Shown piece after piece: positions 1 through 5,888 of a stretch of 9,315 nucleotides of DNA. The notes under the pieces were generated by a model that did no database searches, had not been told where the DNA came from, and was given only the letters and a program-made list of their open reading frames with translations. Each line of letters starts with the position of its first letter. Within the stretch, counting starts at the first letter, position 1. Source of the DNA: an uncultured Parabacteroides sp. (GTDB lineage Bacteria > Bacteroidota > Bacteroidia > Bacteroidales > Tannerellaceae); contig CAAGLQ010000322.1 in the NCBI GenBank assembly GCA_900770835.1, forward strand, positions 1-9,315. Reading direction: 5' to 3'. Position numbers and translations under genes: made by a program.

Positions 1-282
1 GTGGTGGTCTATGCCAAGCTTCCCCGTTCCTTCCAGATACCTACACCCGTTGGCAACTATGCGCCGGATTGGGCAATCGCTATGCAACAAGAAGGGGTGA
101 AGCATATCTTCTTTATCGCGGAAACTAAGGGAACGATGAACACGATGGATATTACCCCGATAGAGCGGGCGAAGATAGCTTGTGCGAGCAAACTTTTCAA
201 TGCTATCTCAACTACAAAGGTGAGGTATCATCAAGTCGCTAACTACCAAGACTTGTTGGATGAGGTGGGAAAATTTGCTTGA
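1..282 (+). CDS. Type III restriction enzyme Res subunit, C-terminal end (partial)
   Basis: This is the last 93 codons of a gene that begins before the window; the first GTG is only the first in-frame codon, not a credible start. The segment reads as the C-terminal nuclease region of type III restriction (Res) subunits. IPTPVGNYAPDW (residues 13-24) is followed by an IFFIAETKG strand (36-44), giving a PD-(D/E)xK arrangement with D23, E41 and K43. Res proteins are ATP-dependent translocases of about 900-1000 residues that cut DNA together with a Mod methyltransferase. Only the nuclease lobe is visible here, so I cannot tell whether the gene is intact or whether mod lies next to it. The gene ends three bases before a strong hairpin. 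The family call rests on remembered motif context. A related PD-(D/E)xK helicase-nuclease is the main alternative. Confidence 0.75.
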   Translation: MVVYAKLPRSFQIPTPVGNYAPDWAIAMQQEGVKHIFFIAETKGTMNTMDITPIERAKIACASKLFNAISTTKVRYHQVANYQDLLDEVGKFA

Positions 283-284
283 AA

Positions 285-320
285 ATACCCCACAGTCCAT
301 CATCATGCACTGTGGGGTAT
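285..320. terminator. Hairpin terminator shared by convergent genes
   Basis: ATACCCCACAGT (285-296) and ACTGTGGGGTAT (309-320) form a perfect 12-bp stem with a 12-nt loop, three bases after the Res stop codon and 30 bases from the stop of the convergent monooxygenase gene. The T-tract is weak on the plus strand (GCCTTTGC follows). On the minus strand the stem is followed by TTTTCAAG. The position between two converging genes suggests a bidirectional terminator; that role is inferred. Confidence 0.75.
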
Positions 321-350
321 GCCTTTGCTAATAAATAGGAGAGGAGTACT

Positions 351-626
351 TTAGAATTCAAATTGCTCGATCTTCATCTCTCCGAGAGCTTGGATCTTCG
401 GGACTAACTCCGTGAAGTGGGGTGCGTGCATGTGTACATCGAGGCAAGCGGCATCTTTCCATGTCTCGCAGATCATCATCACCTCCGGACGTGTCGCACT
501 CTCAAAAATATCATAGGCAATGCATCCATTGTCATTCAAAGACTTAGCCACTAACTCCTTGGAAATGGCCAACAACTCAGCGCGGTTCTCAGCGCTCACT
601 TGGATAAAGCAATTCAATCGAATCAT
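351..626 (-). CDS. ABM-domain protein (putative quinol monooxygenase, YgiN-like)
   Basis: This 91-residue protein is a full-length antibiotic biosynthesis monooxygenase (ABM) domain, a ferredoxin-like alpha/beta barrel that usually works as a dimer. Family signatures are NGCIAYDIF (33-41), CETW (53-56) and the helix-end motif DVHMHAPHF (63-71), with the two commonly conserved histidines at H65 and H70. There is no signal peptide, so it is cytoplasmic. Relatives include the E. coli quinol monooxygenase YgiN and (S)-6-hydroxyhexanoate-type or heme-associated enzymes. The family is too broad to name a substrate. The start is the ATG at 624-626, preceded by an A/T-rich leader without a Shine-Dalgarno sequence, as is usual in Bacteroidetes. 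It is monocistronic, converging on the Res gene and diverging from the GtrA gene. Confidence 0.85.
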   Translation of the reverse strand: MIRLNCFIQVSAENRAELLAISKELVAKSLNDNGCIAYDIFESATRPEVMMICETWKDAACLDVHMHAPHFTELVPKIQALGEMKIEQFEF

Positions 627-675
627 AATTACAAAAACAAATTAATAGTCGTATGCTTAAATGGTAAGCACAACG

Positions 676-683
676 CAAATATA
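676..683 (-). promoter_or_regulatory. Bacteroidetes -7 promoter element for the ABM gene
   Basis: On the minus strand this reads TATATTTG, an exact match to the Bacteroidetes -7 consensus TAnnTTTG. It lies about 50 bases upstream of the ABM start codon. I see no good TTTG -33 element at the expected 19-21 base spacing. Transcription would begin near 670. Confidence 0.5.
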
Positions 684-718
684 AAGGAAAAGTTTCGTTT
701 TTATTCCGTTGGAAGTCC

Positions 719-726
719 TATATTTG
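719..726 (+). promoter_or_regulatory. Bacteroidetes -7 promoter element for the GtrA gene
   Basis: TATATTTG matches TAnnTTTG exactly, 23 bases before the ATG at 750. A weak -33-like TTTC lies at 693-696, 22 bases upstream. The element falls downstream of an in-frame candidate start at 600, so that longer reading is unlikely to be translated. AGGGAA just before the ATG may assist initiation. Confidence 0.55.
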
Positions 727-749
727 TCCTCAAATTAGGAAATAGGGAA

Positions 750-1133
750 ATGAGAGAATCTGTCCGTATCTTGCGTTTCGCTATCGTAGGCACCTCTAAT
801 GCCTTGATTGCGGCGGTTGTCATTTGGTTGCTTATGGATGTATTAGACTGCAACTATCTGTGGTCGAATGTAGCGGGATATGCAGCCTCTTTGGTGAATA
901 ATTTCGTGTGGAGCAAATATTGGGTGTTCACCGCTCGCCGATCCAACTTCATGCAGGAAATCCCACTTTTTCTCCTTGCTTTTGGATGTGCTTATGCCAC
1001 GCAGTTTTTGTTTCTTCTCTTCTTGGTGGAGGGCTTAGGAATCAATGAATACCTTGGACAGTTTTTGGGATTGTTTGTTTACGGAGCGGTCAACTTCCTA
1101 ATGAATAGGAAGATAACGTTTAAGCAAAGATGA
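750..1133 (+). CDS. GtrA-family membrane protein
   Basis: This 127-residue protein has four predicted membrane helices (about 9-29, 36-56, 69-92 and 98-118), the normal size and topology of the GtrA/DPMS_TM family. The two family signatures are present: NFVWSKYWVF (51-60) after helix 2 and NFLMNRKITF (115-124) at the C-terminus. GtrA proteins are thought to act with polyprenyl-phosphate glycosyltransferases, probably moving undecaprenyl-linked sugars across the inner membrane for envelope glycan modification. No partner glycosyltransferase is adjacent here, so the substrate is unknown. I chose the ATG at 750 rather than an upstream in-frame start at 600, because the latter lies before the -7 element at 719-726, overlaps the divergent gene, and would add about 50 residues lacking family similarity. 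Confidence 0.88.
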   Translation: MRESVRILRFAIVGTSNALIAAVVIWLLMDVLDCNYLWSNVAGYAASLVNNFVWSKYWVFTARRSNFMQEIPLFLLAFGCAYATQFLFLLFLVEGLGINEYLGQFLGLFVYGAVNFLMNRKITFKQR

Positions 1134-1134
1134 A

Positions 1135-1155
1135 GGATACACGCTCTCCGTATCC
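1135..1155. terminator. Weak dyad between convergent genes
   Basis: GGATAC (1135-1140) pairs with GTATCC (1150-1155) around a 9-nt loop, directly after the GtrA stop codon and 48 bases from the permease stop. A second short dyad, GGGCAAGCCC, lies at 1161-1170. Neither is followed by a T-tract, so a terminator role is only suggested by the convergent position. Confidence 0.3.
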
Positions 1156-1203
1156 AGTCGGGGCAAGCCCAACAGGACACGTAAAAGCGTACATTCTTGT
1201 ATT

Positions 1204-2856
1204 CTATTTAACAGGCTGCGTGTAATGCATCCGGCGCAAGAAATAGGCCAAATGTACCAACGCAAACACGAAGGAGATGATCAACAAGACTTTATTCTCA
1301 TCCCAGCCTACTGTTTGCTGGTGCCACAATCCGGTAATGACACAGAGCACAGCGAGCACGATACCAATCATGTTGAGTGTCGTCTCTCCTTTCCGATGCG
1401 CTTGCATTGGCTCCAATTTACTGTGTTTCATGCCGTAATGTACATAAATATCCAATCCGATCAGCATCCACAACACCAAGCGAATCCAGGTATCGGCAGG
1501 CAGGAATACCATCATCACCAAACAGGTTATGATGCCGGCTATGGGCACAAAAGGCACCCACGGTGTCTTGAATGAGCGAGGCGCATCAGGCATTGTCTTG
1601 CGGACAATCAACACACCCGCACACACCAAAGTGAAAGCGAACAAGGTACCAATACTACACATCTCGCCGGCTACACTGGCAGGTACGAATGCGGCCAACA
1701 GACCTACCAACACCATAAAGAGGAAATTACTGCGGGCGGGCGTACGGTATTTCTCGTGGATGTGAGAGAATAGCGGAGGTAACAGGCCATCCTTGCTCAT
1801 ACTCAAGAAGACGCGGCTTTGCCCCAACAATGTGACCATGATCACCGAGCAATAGCCCATCAAGATGGCCAAGACAATCGCCCTATTCAACCAAGGATAA
1901 TCCGGATGAATCACGCCATCCGCTCCCATCGAGCCCATGTGGTCAATCGCAATCGCTACGGGAGCGATTCCCGCCTGACCGGAGAAGGAGGAGTAATGCA
2001 CGACACCCGTCATGACGTGCGCAAATAACATATATAGTATAGTCGTGATACCCAACGACATCAAGATACCAATCGGCATATCTCGCTTAGGGTTCTTGGT
2101 CTCTTGGGCCGCCGTGCTCACCGCATCAAAGCCCAAAAAGGCAAAGAAGACAATCGCCGCTCCACGCAAGATGCCTGAGAAGCCAAACTCACCTAAAGTG
2201 CCGGTATTGGCCGGAATATAGGGGGTGTAATTCTCCATGCGGATGTATTTCCAGCCTAAAGCTACGAATATCAGCACTACGGAGACCTTTAAAAAGACAA
2301 TGATGCCATTGAAAATAGAACTTCCTTCCGTCCCTCGAATCAAGAAAATACTCATCAAGGCAACGATCAGGAATGCTGGGATGTTAACAATGCCGCCATC
2401 CCAAGGACAAGCGGTCAGTGCATGGGGAAGTTGCACGCCGAATCCCTCTAAAAAGACTACTAAATAGCGGCTCCAACTGATGCTAACAGTGGTTGCAGCC
2501 ACGCAATACTCCAACACTAAATCCCAACCGATGATCCAGGCGATCAACTCGCCCATCGTCGCATACGAATAGGTATAAGCACTACCCGCCACTGGGATCA
2601 TCGAGGCAAACTCTGCGTAACAGAGCGCCGCGAAACAACAACCCAAGGCCGCTACGATAAAGGAAAGCGTAATGGCCGGCCCGGTATAACCTGCCGCCAC
2701 CGCTCCCGTGATAGAGAAAAGACCTGCACCAATAATCACACCTACGCCTAAAGCCACTAGACTCCAAGGCCCTAACACCCGTTTTAGCGTCTTATTGCCG
2801 GACTCATTCGCCTCCGACAGTAGCGATGCCAAACTCTTTCTTACGAATAAACTCAT
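1204..2856 (-). CDS. APC-superfamily amino acid permease (CAT/YfnA type)
   Basis: This 550-residue inner-membrane protein has roughly 14 predicted helices, the number typical of the cationic amino acid transporter (CAT)/YfnA branch of the APC superfamily, where the LeuT-fold members with fewer helices have 12. The unwound TM1 substrate-site motif is GVIIGAGLFSITG (39-51). TM6 carries FFAFLGFDAVSTAAQETKNP (237-256), the classic CAT signature. GQSRVFLSMSKDGLLP (345-360) is the conserved loop after TM8. It probably imports an amino acid by proton symport or exchange; specificity cannot be read from the sequence. The start ATG at 2854-2856 is preceded by a -7 element at 2888-2895. It lies downstream of the thioredoxin-like gene on the same strand with a 79-bp gap and no clear terminator between them, so read-through is possible. 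Confidence 0.9.
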   Translation of the reverse strand: MSLFVRKSLASLLSEANESGNKTLKRVLGPWSLVALGVGVIIGAGLFSITGAVAAGYTGPAITLSFIVAALGCCFAALCYAEFASMIPVAGSAYTYSYATMGELIAWIIGWDLVLEYCVAATTVSISWSRYLVVFLEGFGVQLPHALTACPWDGGIVNIPAFLIVALMSIFLIRGTEGSSIFNGIIVFLKVSVVLIFVALGWKYIRMENYTPYIPANTGTLGEFGFSGILRGAAIVFFAFLGFDAVSTAAQETKNPKRDMPIGILMSLGITTILYMLFAHVMTGVVHYSSFSGQAGIAPVAIAIDHMGSMGADGVIHPDYPWLNRAIVLAILMGYCSVIMVTLLGQSRVFLSMSKDGLLPPLFSHIHEKYRTPARSNFLFMVLVGLLAAFVPASVAGEMCSIGTLFAFTLVCAGVLIVRKTMPDAPRSFKTPWVPFVPIAGIITCLVMMVFLPADTWIRLVLWMLIGLDIYVHYGMKHSKLEPMQAHRKGETTLNMIGIVLAVLCVITGLWHQQTVGWDENKVLLIISFVFALVHLAYFLRRMHYTQPVK

Positions 2857-2887
2857 TTTGAACGATTATCATTTGTATTATCGTCCG

Positions 2888-2895
2888 CAAAGTTA
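2888..2895 (-). promoter_or_regulatory. Bacteroidetes -7 promoter element for the permease gene
   Basis: On the minus strand this reads TAACTTTG, matching TAnnTTTG, 32 bases before the permease ATG. No convincing -33 TTTG is seen at the standard spacing, so the permease may have its own promoter, be co-transcribed with the upstream gene, or both. Confidence 0.45.
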
Positions 2896-2935
2896 TGGAT
2901 TCTCAGCAAAACGGCGCTATGGAGAGGCTAATTTC

Positions 2936-3436
2936 TCACTTCTTAAACCGCTGTTCCAACTGATCAGCATCTACATTGGTTGCTACAATCACACCATGAT
3001 CATCGATCAAGAAATTGCGCAGTCCTTTGTTCAGATGATACTTTTTGCTCACCTTGGATGCGACTGCCTCATCCATATAATACTGAGAGGAATGATCTAA
3101 TTGATCAATCTTGATTGTCTCAGCGAAAACAGACTCCCGCTCGTCGAGGGAGATCGCACACAATCGAACCTTGTCCGATCCCATAGTAGCCACTTTGTTG
3201 GCTAAAAGCACATTACGCATTCTGGATTCTGCATCATACGCAGCCCAAAAATGAATCAGGGTGTAACGCCCTGCCTGGTTTTGAAAACGAATGGACTGGC
3301 CATCCTTTTCTAAAAACTCAATGCTCGGTGCCAGATCACCTGGGTTAGAACCCTCCGTGAGTGTGGCCTTCTTCGAACCGGCTGACATGCCCAACAGGGC
3401 TACCGAAACGATGAGCACATAAGCTCTTACTCTCAT
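2936..3436 (-). CDS. Secreted thioredoxin-fold (TlpA-like) protein lacking the CxxC motif
   Basis: This 166-residue protein has an N-terminal signal peptide (about 1-20, hydrophobic VLIVSVALLGMSAG, no lipobox Cys), so it is probably periplasmic. The mature part follows the TlpA/AhpC-TSA plan: GDLAPSIEFLEKDG (33-46), the strand TLIHFWAAYDAES (59-71), LCAISLDE (92-99) and RNFLIDDHGVIVA (140-152). Where thiol reductases have W-C-x-x-C, this protein has Y67-D68-A69-E70-S71. The cis-proline usually found just before the 'FLID' strand is also absent (L139-R140-N141). The only cysteine is C93. It therefore cannot act as a normal disulfide reductase. A binding, scaffolding or chaperone-like role is the likely reading. 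It is transcribed from its own leader, upstream of the permease gene. Confidence 0.8.
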   Translation of the reverse strand: MRVRAYVLIVSVALLGMSAGSKKATLTEGSNPGDLAPSIEFLEKDGQSIRFQNQAGRYTLIHFWAAYDAESRMRNVLLANKVATMGSDKVRLCAISLDERESVFAETIKIDQLDHSSQYYMDEAVASKVSKKYHLNKGLRNFLIDDHGVIVATNVDADQLEQRFKK

Positions 3437-3460
3437 ATAAATTTGTTTTCGTTAAACATA

Positions 3461-3570
3461 CGTCCTATTTAGCATCGAGGGGCCAACAGCGATAACCTAA
3501 ATGCGAACCTCTCACATCCTAAATAGCGGGCAGGGTCTTCTCACAAGACTTAATTATTGCCCTTTTGACG
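3461..3570 (-). promoter_or_regulatory. Candidate structured 5' leader (unclassified RNA element)
   Basis: The RNA between the minus-strand promoter at 3574-3581 and the thioredoxin-like gene would be about 130 nt long and can fold extensively. In RNA order, GGGCA (3562-3558) pairs with UGCCC (3532-3528) around an inner GUCUU/AAGAC stem (3549-3545 with 3539-3535). CUAUUUAG (3526-3519) pairs with CUAAAUAG (3472-3465) and encloses AUGUGA/UCGCAU (3517-3512 with 3506-3501). The loop GAGGU of that inner hairpin has GAGG complementary to CCUC at 3480-3477, a possible pseudoknot. CGUC (3570-3567) and GACG (3464-3461) could close the whole fold. I do not recognise a known riboswitch class. Confidence 0.4.
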
Positions 3571-3573
3571 CCG

Positions 3574-3581
3574 CAAATATA
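3574..3581 (-). promoter_or_regulatory. Bacteroidetes promoter for the thioredoxin-like gene
   Basis: The minus strand reads TATATTTG (exact TAnnTTTG). A near-match -33 element, CTTG, lies at 3606-3603 with a 21-base spacer. The surrounding CTTTATATTTGC is the same 12-mer that surrounds the ABM gene's -7 element at 676-683. Transcription would start near 3567, giving the long leader described separately. Confidence 0.55.
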
Positions 3582-3642
3582 AAGGCAAACTTTGATACCC
3601 TCCAAGCCCATAGCCATTTTCTTGACATAAAACAAGAGTTTT

Positions 3643-3693
3643 GATATGTTTTATTGCATGTTTCTATAAAAACAGATATGTTTTACAACATAT
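3643..3693. promoter_or_regulatory. Operator candidate upstream of serB: palindrome plus repeated half-site
   Basis: ATATGTTTTACAACATAT (3676-3693) is a perfect 7-bp inverted repeat around TTAC. The 11-mer GATATGTTTTA occurs twice, at 3643-3653 and 3675-3685, offset by 32 bp or about three helical turns. The sites lie 60-110 bp upstream of the serB -7 element and 95-120 bp upstream of the thioredoxin-like gene's -7 element, so a regulator bound here could act on either gene. No regulator can be named. Confidence 0.4.
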
Positions 3694-3751
3694 TTTGACG
3701 GTTCGGAAAGACTTTCCACGCTTGAACTATCCGAAATCAGTAGAGTTTGTG

Positions 3752-3759
3752 TACTTTTG
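3752..3759 (+). promoter_or_regulatory. Bacteroidetes -7 promoter element for serB
   Basis: TACTTTTG matches TAnnTTTG, 24 bases before the serB ATG. It overlaps an in-frame TTG at 3757, which rules that codon out as the start. No clear -33 TTTG is visible at 19-21 bases; the nearest TTG (3722-3724) is 27 bases away. Confidence 0.55.
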
Positions 3760-3783
3760 CCTCGCTTATTAGTAAAAATTGGT

Positions 3784-5004
3784 ATGACAAAAGCAAACGA
3801 AATAATACTTATCACAATCAATGGCTTGGATCGGCCGGGCGTAACCGCGGCATTGACTGAGATCTTGGCCGACAACAATGCGGTCATCTTAGATATAGGC
3901 CAGGCAGACATTCATAATCAACTTTCGTTAGGTATTCTTTTTCAATGCACGGAGGAGAATTCCGGCAATATCTTGAAGGAGTTGTTGTTCAAGAGCTATG
4001 AATTGGATGTCAATATCCGTTTCAGTCCGATCAGCGAGGAGGAATACAGTGAGTGGGTCAGTATGCAGGGCAAGAACCGCTACATTATCACCATCTTAGG
4101 TCGCAAATTGACCGCCAAGCAGATTGCGGGTGTATCGCACGTAGTAGCGCAGCAGGGCATGAACATCGACGACATCAAGCGCTTGACAGGCCGTATTCCG
4201 CTCAACGAAGATGAGCGTACCCCGAAAGCCAGCGTGGAGTTTTCAGTACGCGGCACGCCGAGCGACAAGGAGCGGATGAAAGCGGACTTCATGCGTTTAT
4301 CCAACGATTTGGAGATGGATATTTCCTTCCAAGAAGATAGTATGTATCGCCGTATGCGCCGATTGATCTGTTTCGATATGGATTCGACCTTGATTGAGAC
4401 GGAGGTGATCGATGAGTTGGCCATCCGGGCCGGTGTAGGCGATCAAGTCAAAGCGATTACCGAGTCGGCCATGCGTGGTGAGATCGATTTCTGCGAGAGC
4501 TTCAAGCAACGTTGCGCCCTGTTGAAGGGTTTGGATGTCTCCGTTATGCAAGAGATCGCCGAGAGCCTGCCAATCACAGAGGGTGTGGATCGCCTGATGC
4601 GTGTGTTGAAGAAGATTGGTTTCAAGATCGCTATCCTCTCCGGTGGATTCACCTATTTTGGCAATTACTTGAAACAGAAGTATAATATTGATTACGTCTA
4701 TGCGAATGAGTTGGAAATTGAGAATGGCAAGCTCACAGGTCGTTACGTGGGTGACATCGTGGATGGGCGCCGGAAAGCGGAATTGTTGCGCCTCATCGCC
4801 CAAGTGGAGAACGTAGATATTCGTCAGACGGTAGCGGTTGGAGACGGAGCGAACGACCTGCCGATGATCAGCATCGCCGGATTGGGCATCGCTTTCCATG
4901 CGAAGCCTAAGGTTAAAGCGACCGCCAAGCAATCTATTTCCACTATCGGATTGGATGGCATTCTCTATTTCTTAGGGTATAAGGACTCTTATATCGAATC
5001 TTAA
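3784..5004 (+). CDS. serB: Phosphoserine phosphatase with two N-terminal ACT domains
   Basis: The 406-residue protein hydrolyses O-phospho-L-serine to L-serine, the last step of serine biosynthesis, in the cytoplasm. Two ACT-type regulatory domains come first (about 5-85, with GLDRPGVTAALTEIL at 14-28, and about 98-180, with ILGRKLTAKQIAGVS). The HAD phosphatase domain (about 193-400) follows. All four HAD motifs are present: FDMDST with nucleophile D198 and acid/base D200, S286 in LSGGFT, K331, and GDGANDLP with D354 and D358. The ACT domains suggest allosteric control by serine or a related amino acid. The start is the ATG at 3784; an in-frame TTG 27 bases upstream lies inside the -7 element. 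The gene heads an apparent operon with the Dabb and C_GCAxxG_C_C genes. Length and architecture are normal for Bacteroidales SerB. Confidence 0.95.
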   Translation: MTKANEIILITINGLDRPGVTAALTEILADNNAVILDIGQADIHNQLSLGILFQCTEENSGNILKELLFKSYELDVNIRFSPISEEEYSEWVSMQGKNRYIITILGRKLTAKQIAGVSHVVAQQGMNIDDIKRLTGRIPLNEDERTPKASVEFSVRGTPSDKERMKADFMRLSNDLEMDISFQEDSMYRRMRRLICFDMDSTLIETEVIDELAIRAGVGDQVKAITESAMRGEIDFCESFKQRCALLKGLDVSVMQEIAESLPITEGVDRLMRVLKKIGFKIAILSGGFTYFGNYLKQKYNIDYVYANELEIENGKLTGRYVGDIVDGRRKAELLRLIAQVENVDIRQTVAVGDGANDLPMISIAGLGIAFHAKPKVKATAKQSISTIGLDGILYFLGYKDSYIES

Positions 5005-5023
5005 CATTCAAAATACGAAAGAT

Positions 5024-5329
5024 ATGGTACGACACATTGTGATGTTCAAACTGAAACCGTTTGAAACACCGGCCGAGAAGACGGCTAAATTGCAAGAGAT
5101 CAAGACACAGTTGGAGGCTTTGAAAGACAAGATCGACGTGCTCCGCATGATCCGTGTGGACTTCAACATCAATCCGGCAGAGACATGGGATTTGATTCTC
5201 ACCACCGAGTTGGACACGTTGGCGGATGTCAACACCTATGCGAACCATCCGGAGCATGTGGCAGTAGCGAAAGGAATCATTGGCCCCGTGAAAGCGGACA
5301 GAGCGTGTGTGGATTATGAAGTCATTTGA
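5024..5329 (+). CDS. Dabb (stress-responsive A/B barrel) domain protein
   Basis: This 101-residue protein is a single complete Dabb domain, a dimeric ferredoxin-like alpha/beta barrel. It begins with the signature VRHIVMFKLK (2-11), has the central strand WDLILTTELDTLADVNTYANHPEHVAV (55-81), and ends PVKADRACVDYEV (88-100). It has no signal peptide and is probably cytoplasmic. Dabb proteins include plant heat-stable and stress proteins and some cyclases or decarboxylases, but most bacterial members have no assigned reaction. The start follows serB by 19 bases with no terminator, so the two are very probably co-transcribed. The 3' end overlaps the next gene by 14 bases. Confidence 0.88.
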   Translation: MVRHIVMFKLKPFETPAEKTAKLQEIKTQLEALKDKIDVLRMIRVDFNINPAETWDLILTTELDTLADVNTYANHPEHVAVAKGIIGPVKADRACVDYEVI

Positions 5330-5786
5330 TATAGACGAGCGGGTTGAGCAAGCCGTGCTCAACTTCATGGAGGGCTACAACTGCGCCCAGTCTGTTTTCT
5401 TGGCCTACGCCGATCTGTTCGATCTTGATAAGGAGTTGGCGAAGAAGATGTCTGTCTCGTTTGGTGGGGGTGTAGGACGTTTGCGTGAGGTGTGCGGAAC
5501 GGTCAGTGGCATGGCCATGCTGGCCGGATTCAAATACCCGGTAGAGGATCCGAAAGATCAAGACGCACGCACGAAGAATTATGCCATGGTGCAAAAGATG
5601 GCCGGTATGTTTCGAGAAAAGCACCACTCCATTATTTGTAGAGATCTATTGGAGGCGAAACAGGCCGCGGCAACGGATCCAGCTCCCTCTCCCCGCACGG
5701 CGGAATACTACGCCAAGCGGCCATGCGCCCGCTTCGTAGCCGATGCGGCACGCATCGCCGGACGGATGCTCAACGAAGAGATTTAA
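5316..5786 (+). CDS. C_GCAxxG_C_C family (putative redox) protein
   Basis: The protein has 156 residues from the ATG at 5316; an in-frame GTG at 5307 is possible but less likely. It belongs to the C_GCAxxG_C_C family, named for its cysteine pattern, and all four positions are present: C23 in YNCAQS, C60 in GGGVGRLREVCGTVSG (50-65), C108 in IICRDL and C137 in RPCARFV. The usual GCAxxG is here C-GTVSG. Members are often described as putative redox-active or metal-cluster proteins, and the biochemical function is unsettled. No signal peptide is present. The start lies inside the Dabb gene, 14 bases before its end, which suggests translational coupling. The stop codon is 10 bases before the 23-bp repeat array. 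Confidence 0.88.
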   Translation: MKSFDIDERVEQAVLNFMEGYNCAQSVFLAYADLFDLDKELAKKMSVSFGGGVGRLREVCGTVSGMAMLAGFKYPVEDPKDQDARTKNYAMVQKMAGMFREKHHSIICRDLLEAKQAAATDPAPSPRTAEYYAKRPCARFVADAARIAGRMLNEEI

Positions 5787-5796
5787 TCCGTTTACC

Positions 5797-5888
5797 TTAG
5801 GGGTCAACACTGTCTTGACTTAGAGGTCAAGGCCATCTTGACCGAGGGGTGAATAGCGTCTTGACTTAGGGGTCAACACTGTCTTGAC
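5797..5888. repeat. Array of four 23-bp direct repeats, each with a GTCAA/TTGAC dyad
   Basis: Units lie at 5797-5819, 5820-5842, 5843-5865 and 5866-5888, with no spacers. Units 1 and 4 are identical (start TTAGGGGTCAACACTG, end TCTTGAC). Units 2 and 3 have diverged, mainly between the conserved ends. A partial fifth unit (TCAGGGA, 5889-5895) overlaps the kinase stop codon. Each unit holds GTCAA-N7-TTGAC; unit 3 has GTGAA. Half-sites therefore alternate in orientation every 11-12 bp along the array. Unit 2 forms the best hairpin, GGTCAAG (5825-5831) with CTTGACC (5837-5843) around a 5-nt loop. The array fills the gap between two convergent operons. A termination or transcript-end role, a protein-binding array, or a dispersed intergenic repeat family are all possible. 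Confidence 0.9.

Noticed and set aside
600..749. N-terminal extension of the GtrA protein from an ATG at 600
   Set aside because: It overlaps the divergent ABM gene, lies upstream of the -7 element at 719-726, and adds sequence unlike the family.
1161..1170. GGGCAAGCCC palindrome as a terminator
   Set aside because: The stem is only 4 bp with a 2-nt loop and there is no T-tract; it is too short to act alone.
2708..3100. 130-residue plus-strand reading frame spanning the permease start and thioredoxin-like end
   Set aside because: It overlaps two real genes and their intergenic promoter, and has no domain or start signal.
3757..3783. TTG start adding nine residues to SerB
   Set aside because: The codon lies inside the -7 promoter element, so it would precede the transcription start.
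4297..4932. 211-residue reading frame opposite serB
   Set aside because: It lies wholly antisense to a well-supported gene, and its composition fits a codon-complement shadow with no recognisable domain.
5797..5888. CRISPR-like short repeat cluster
   Set aside because: The 23-bp units are directly abutting with no unique spacers, units 2 and 3 are diverged, and no cas genes are present.
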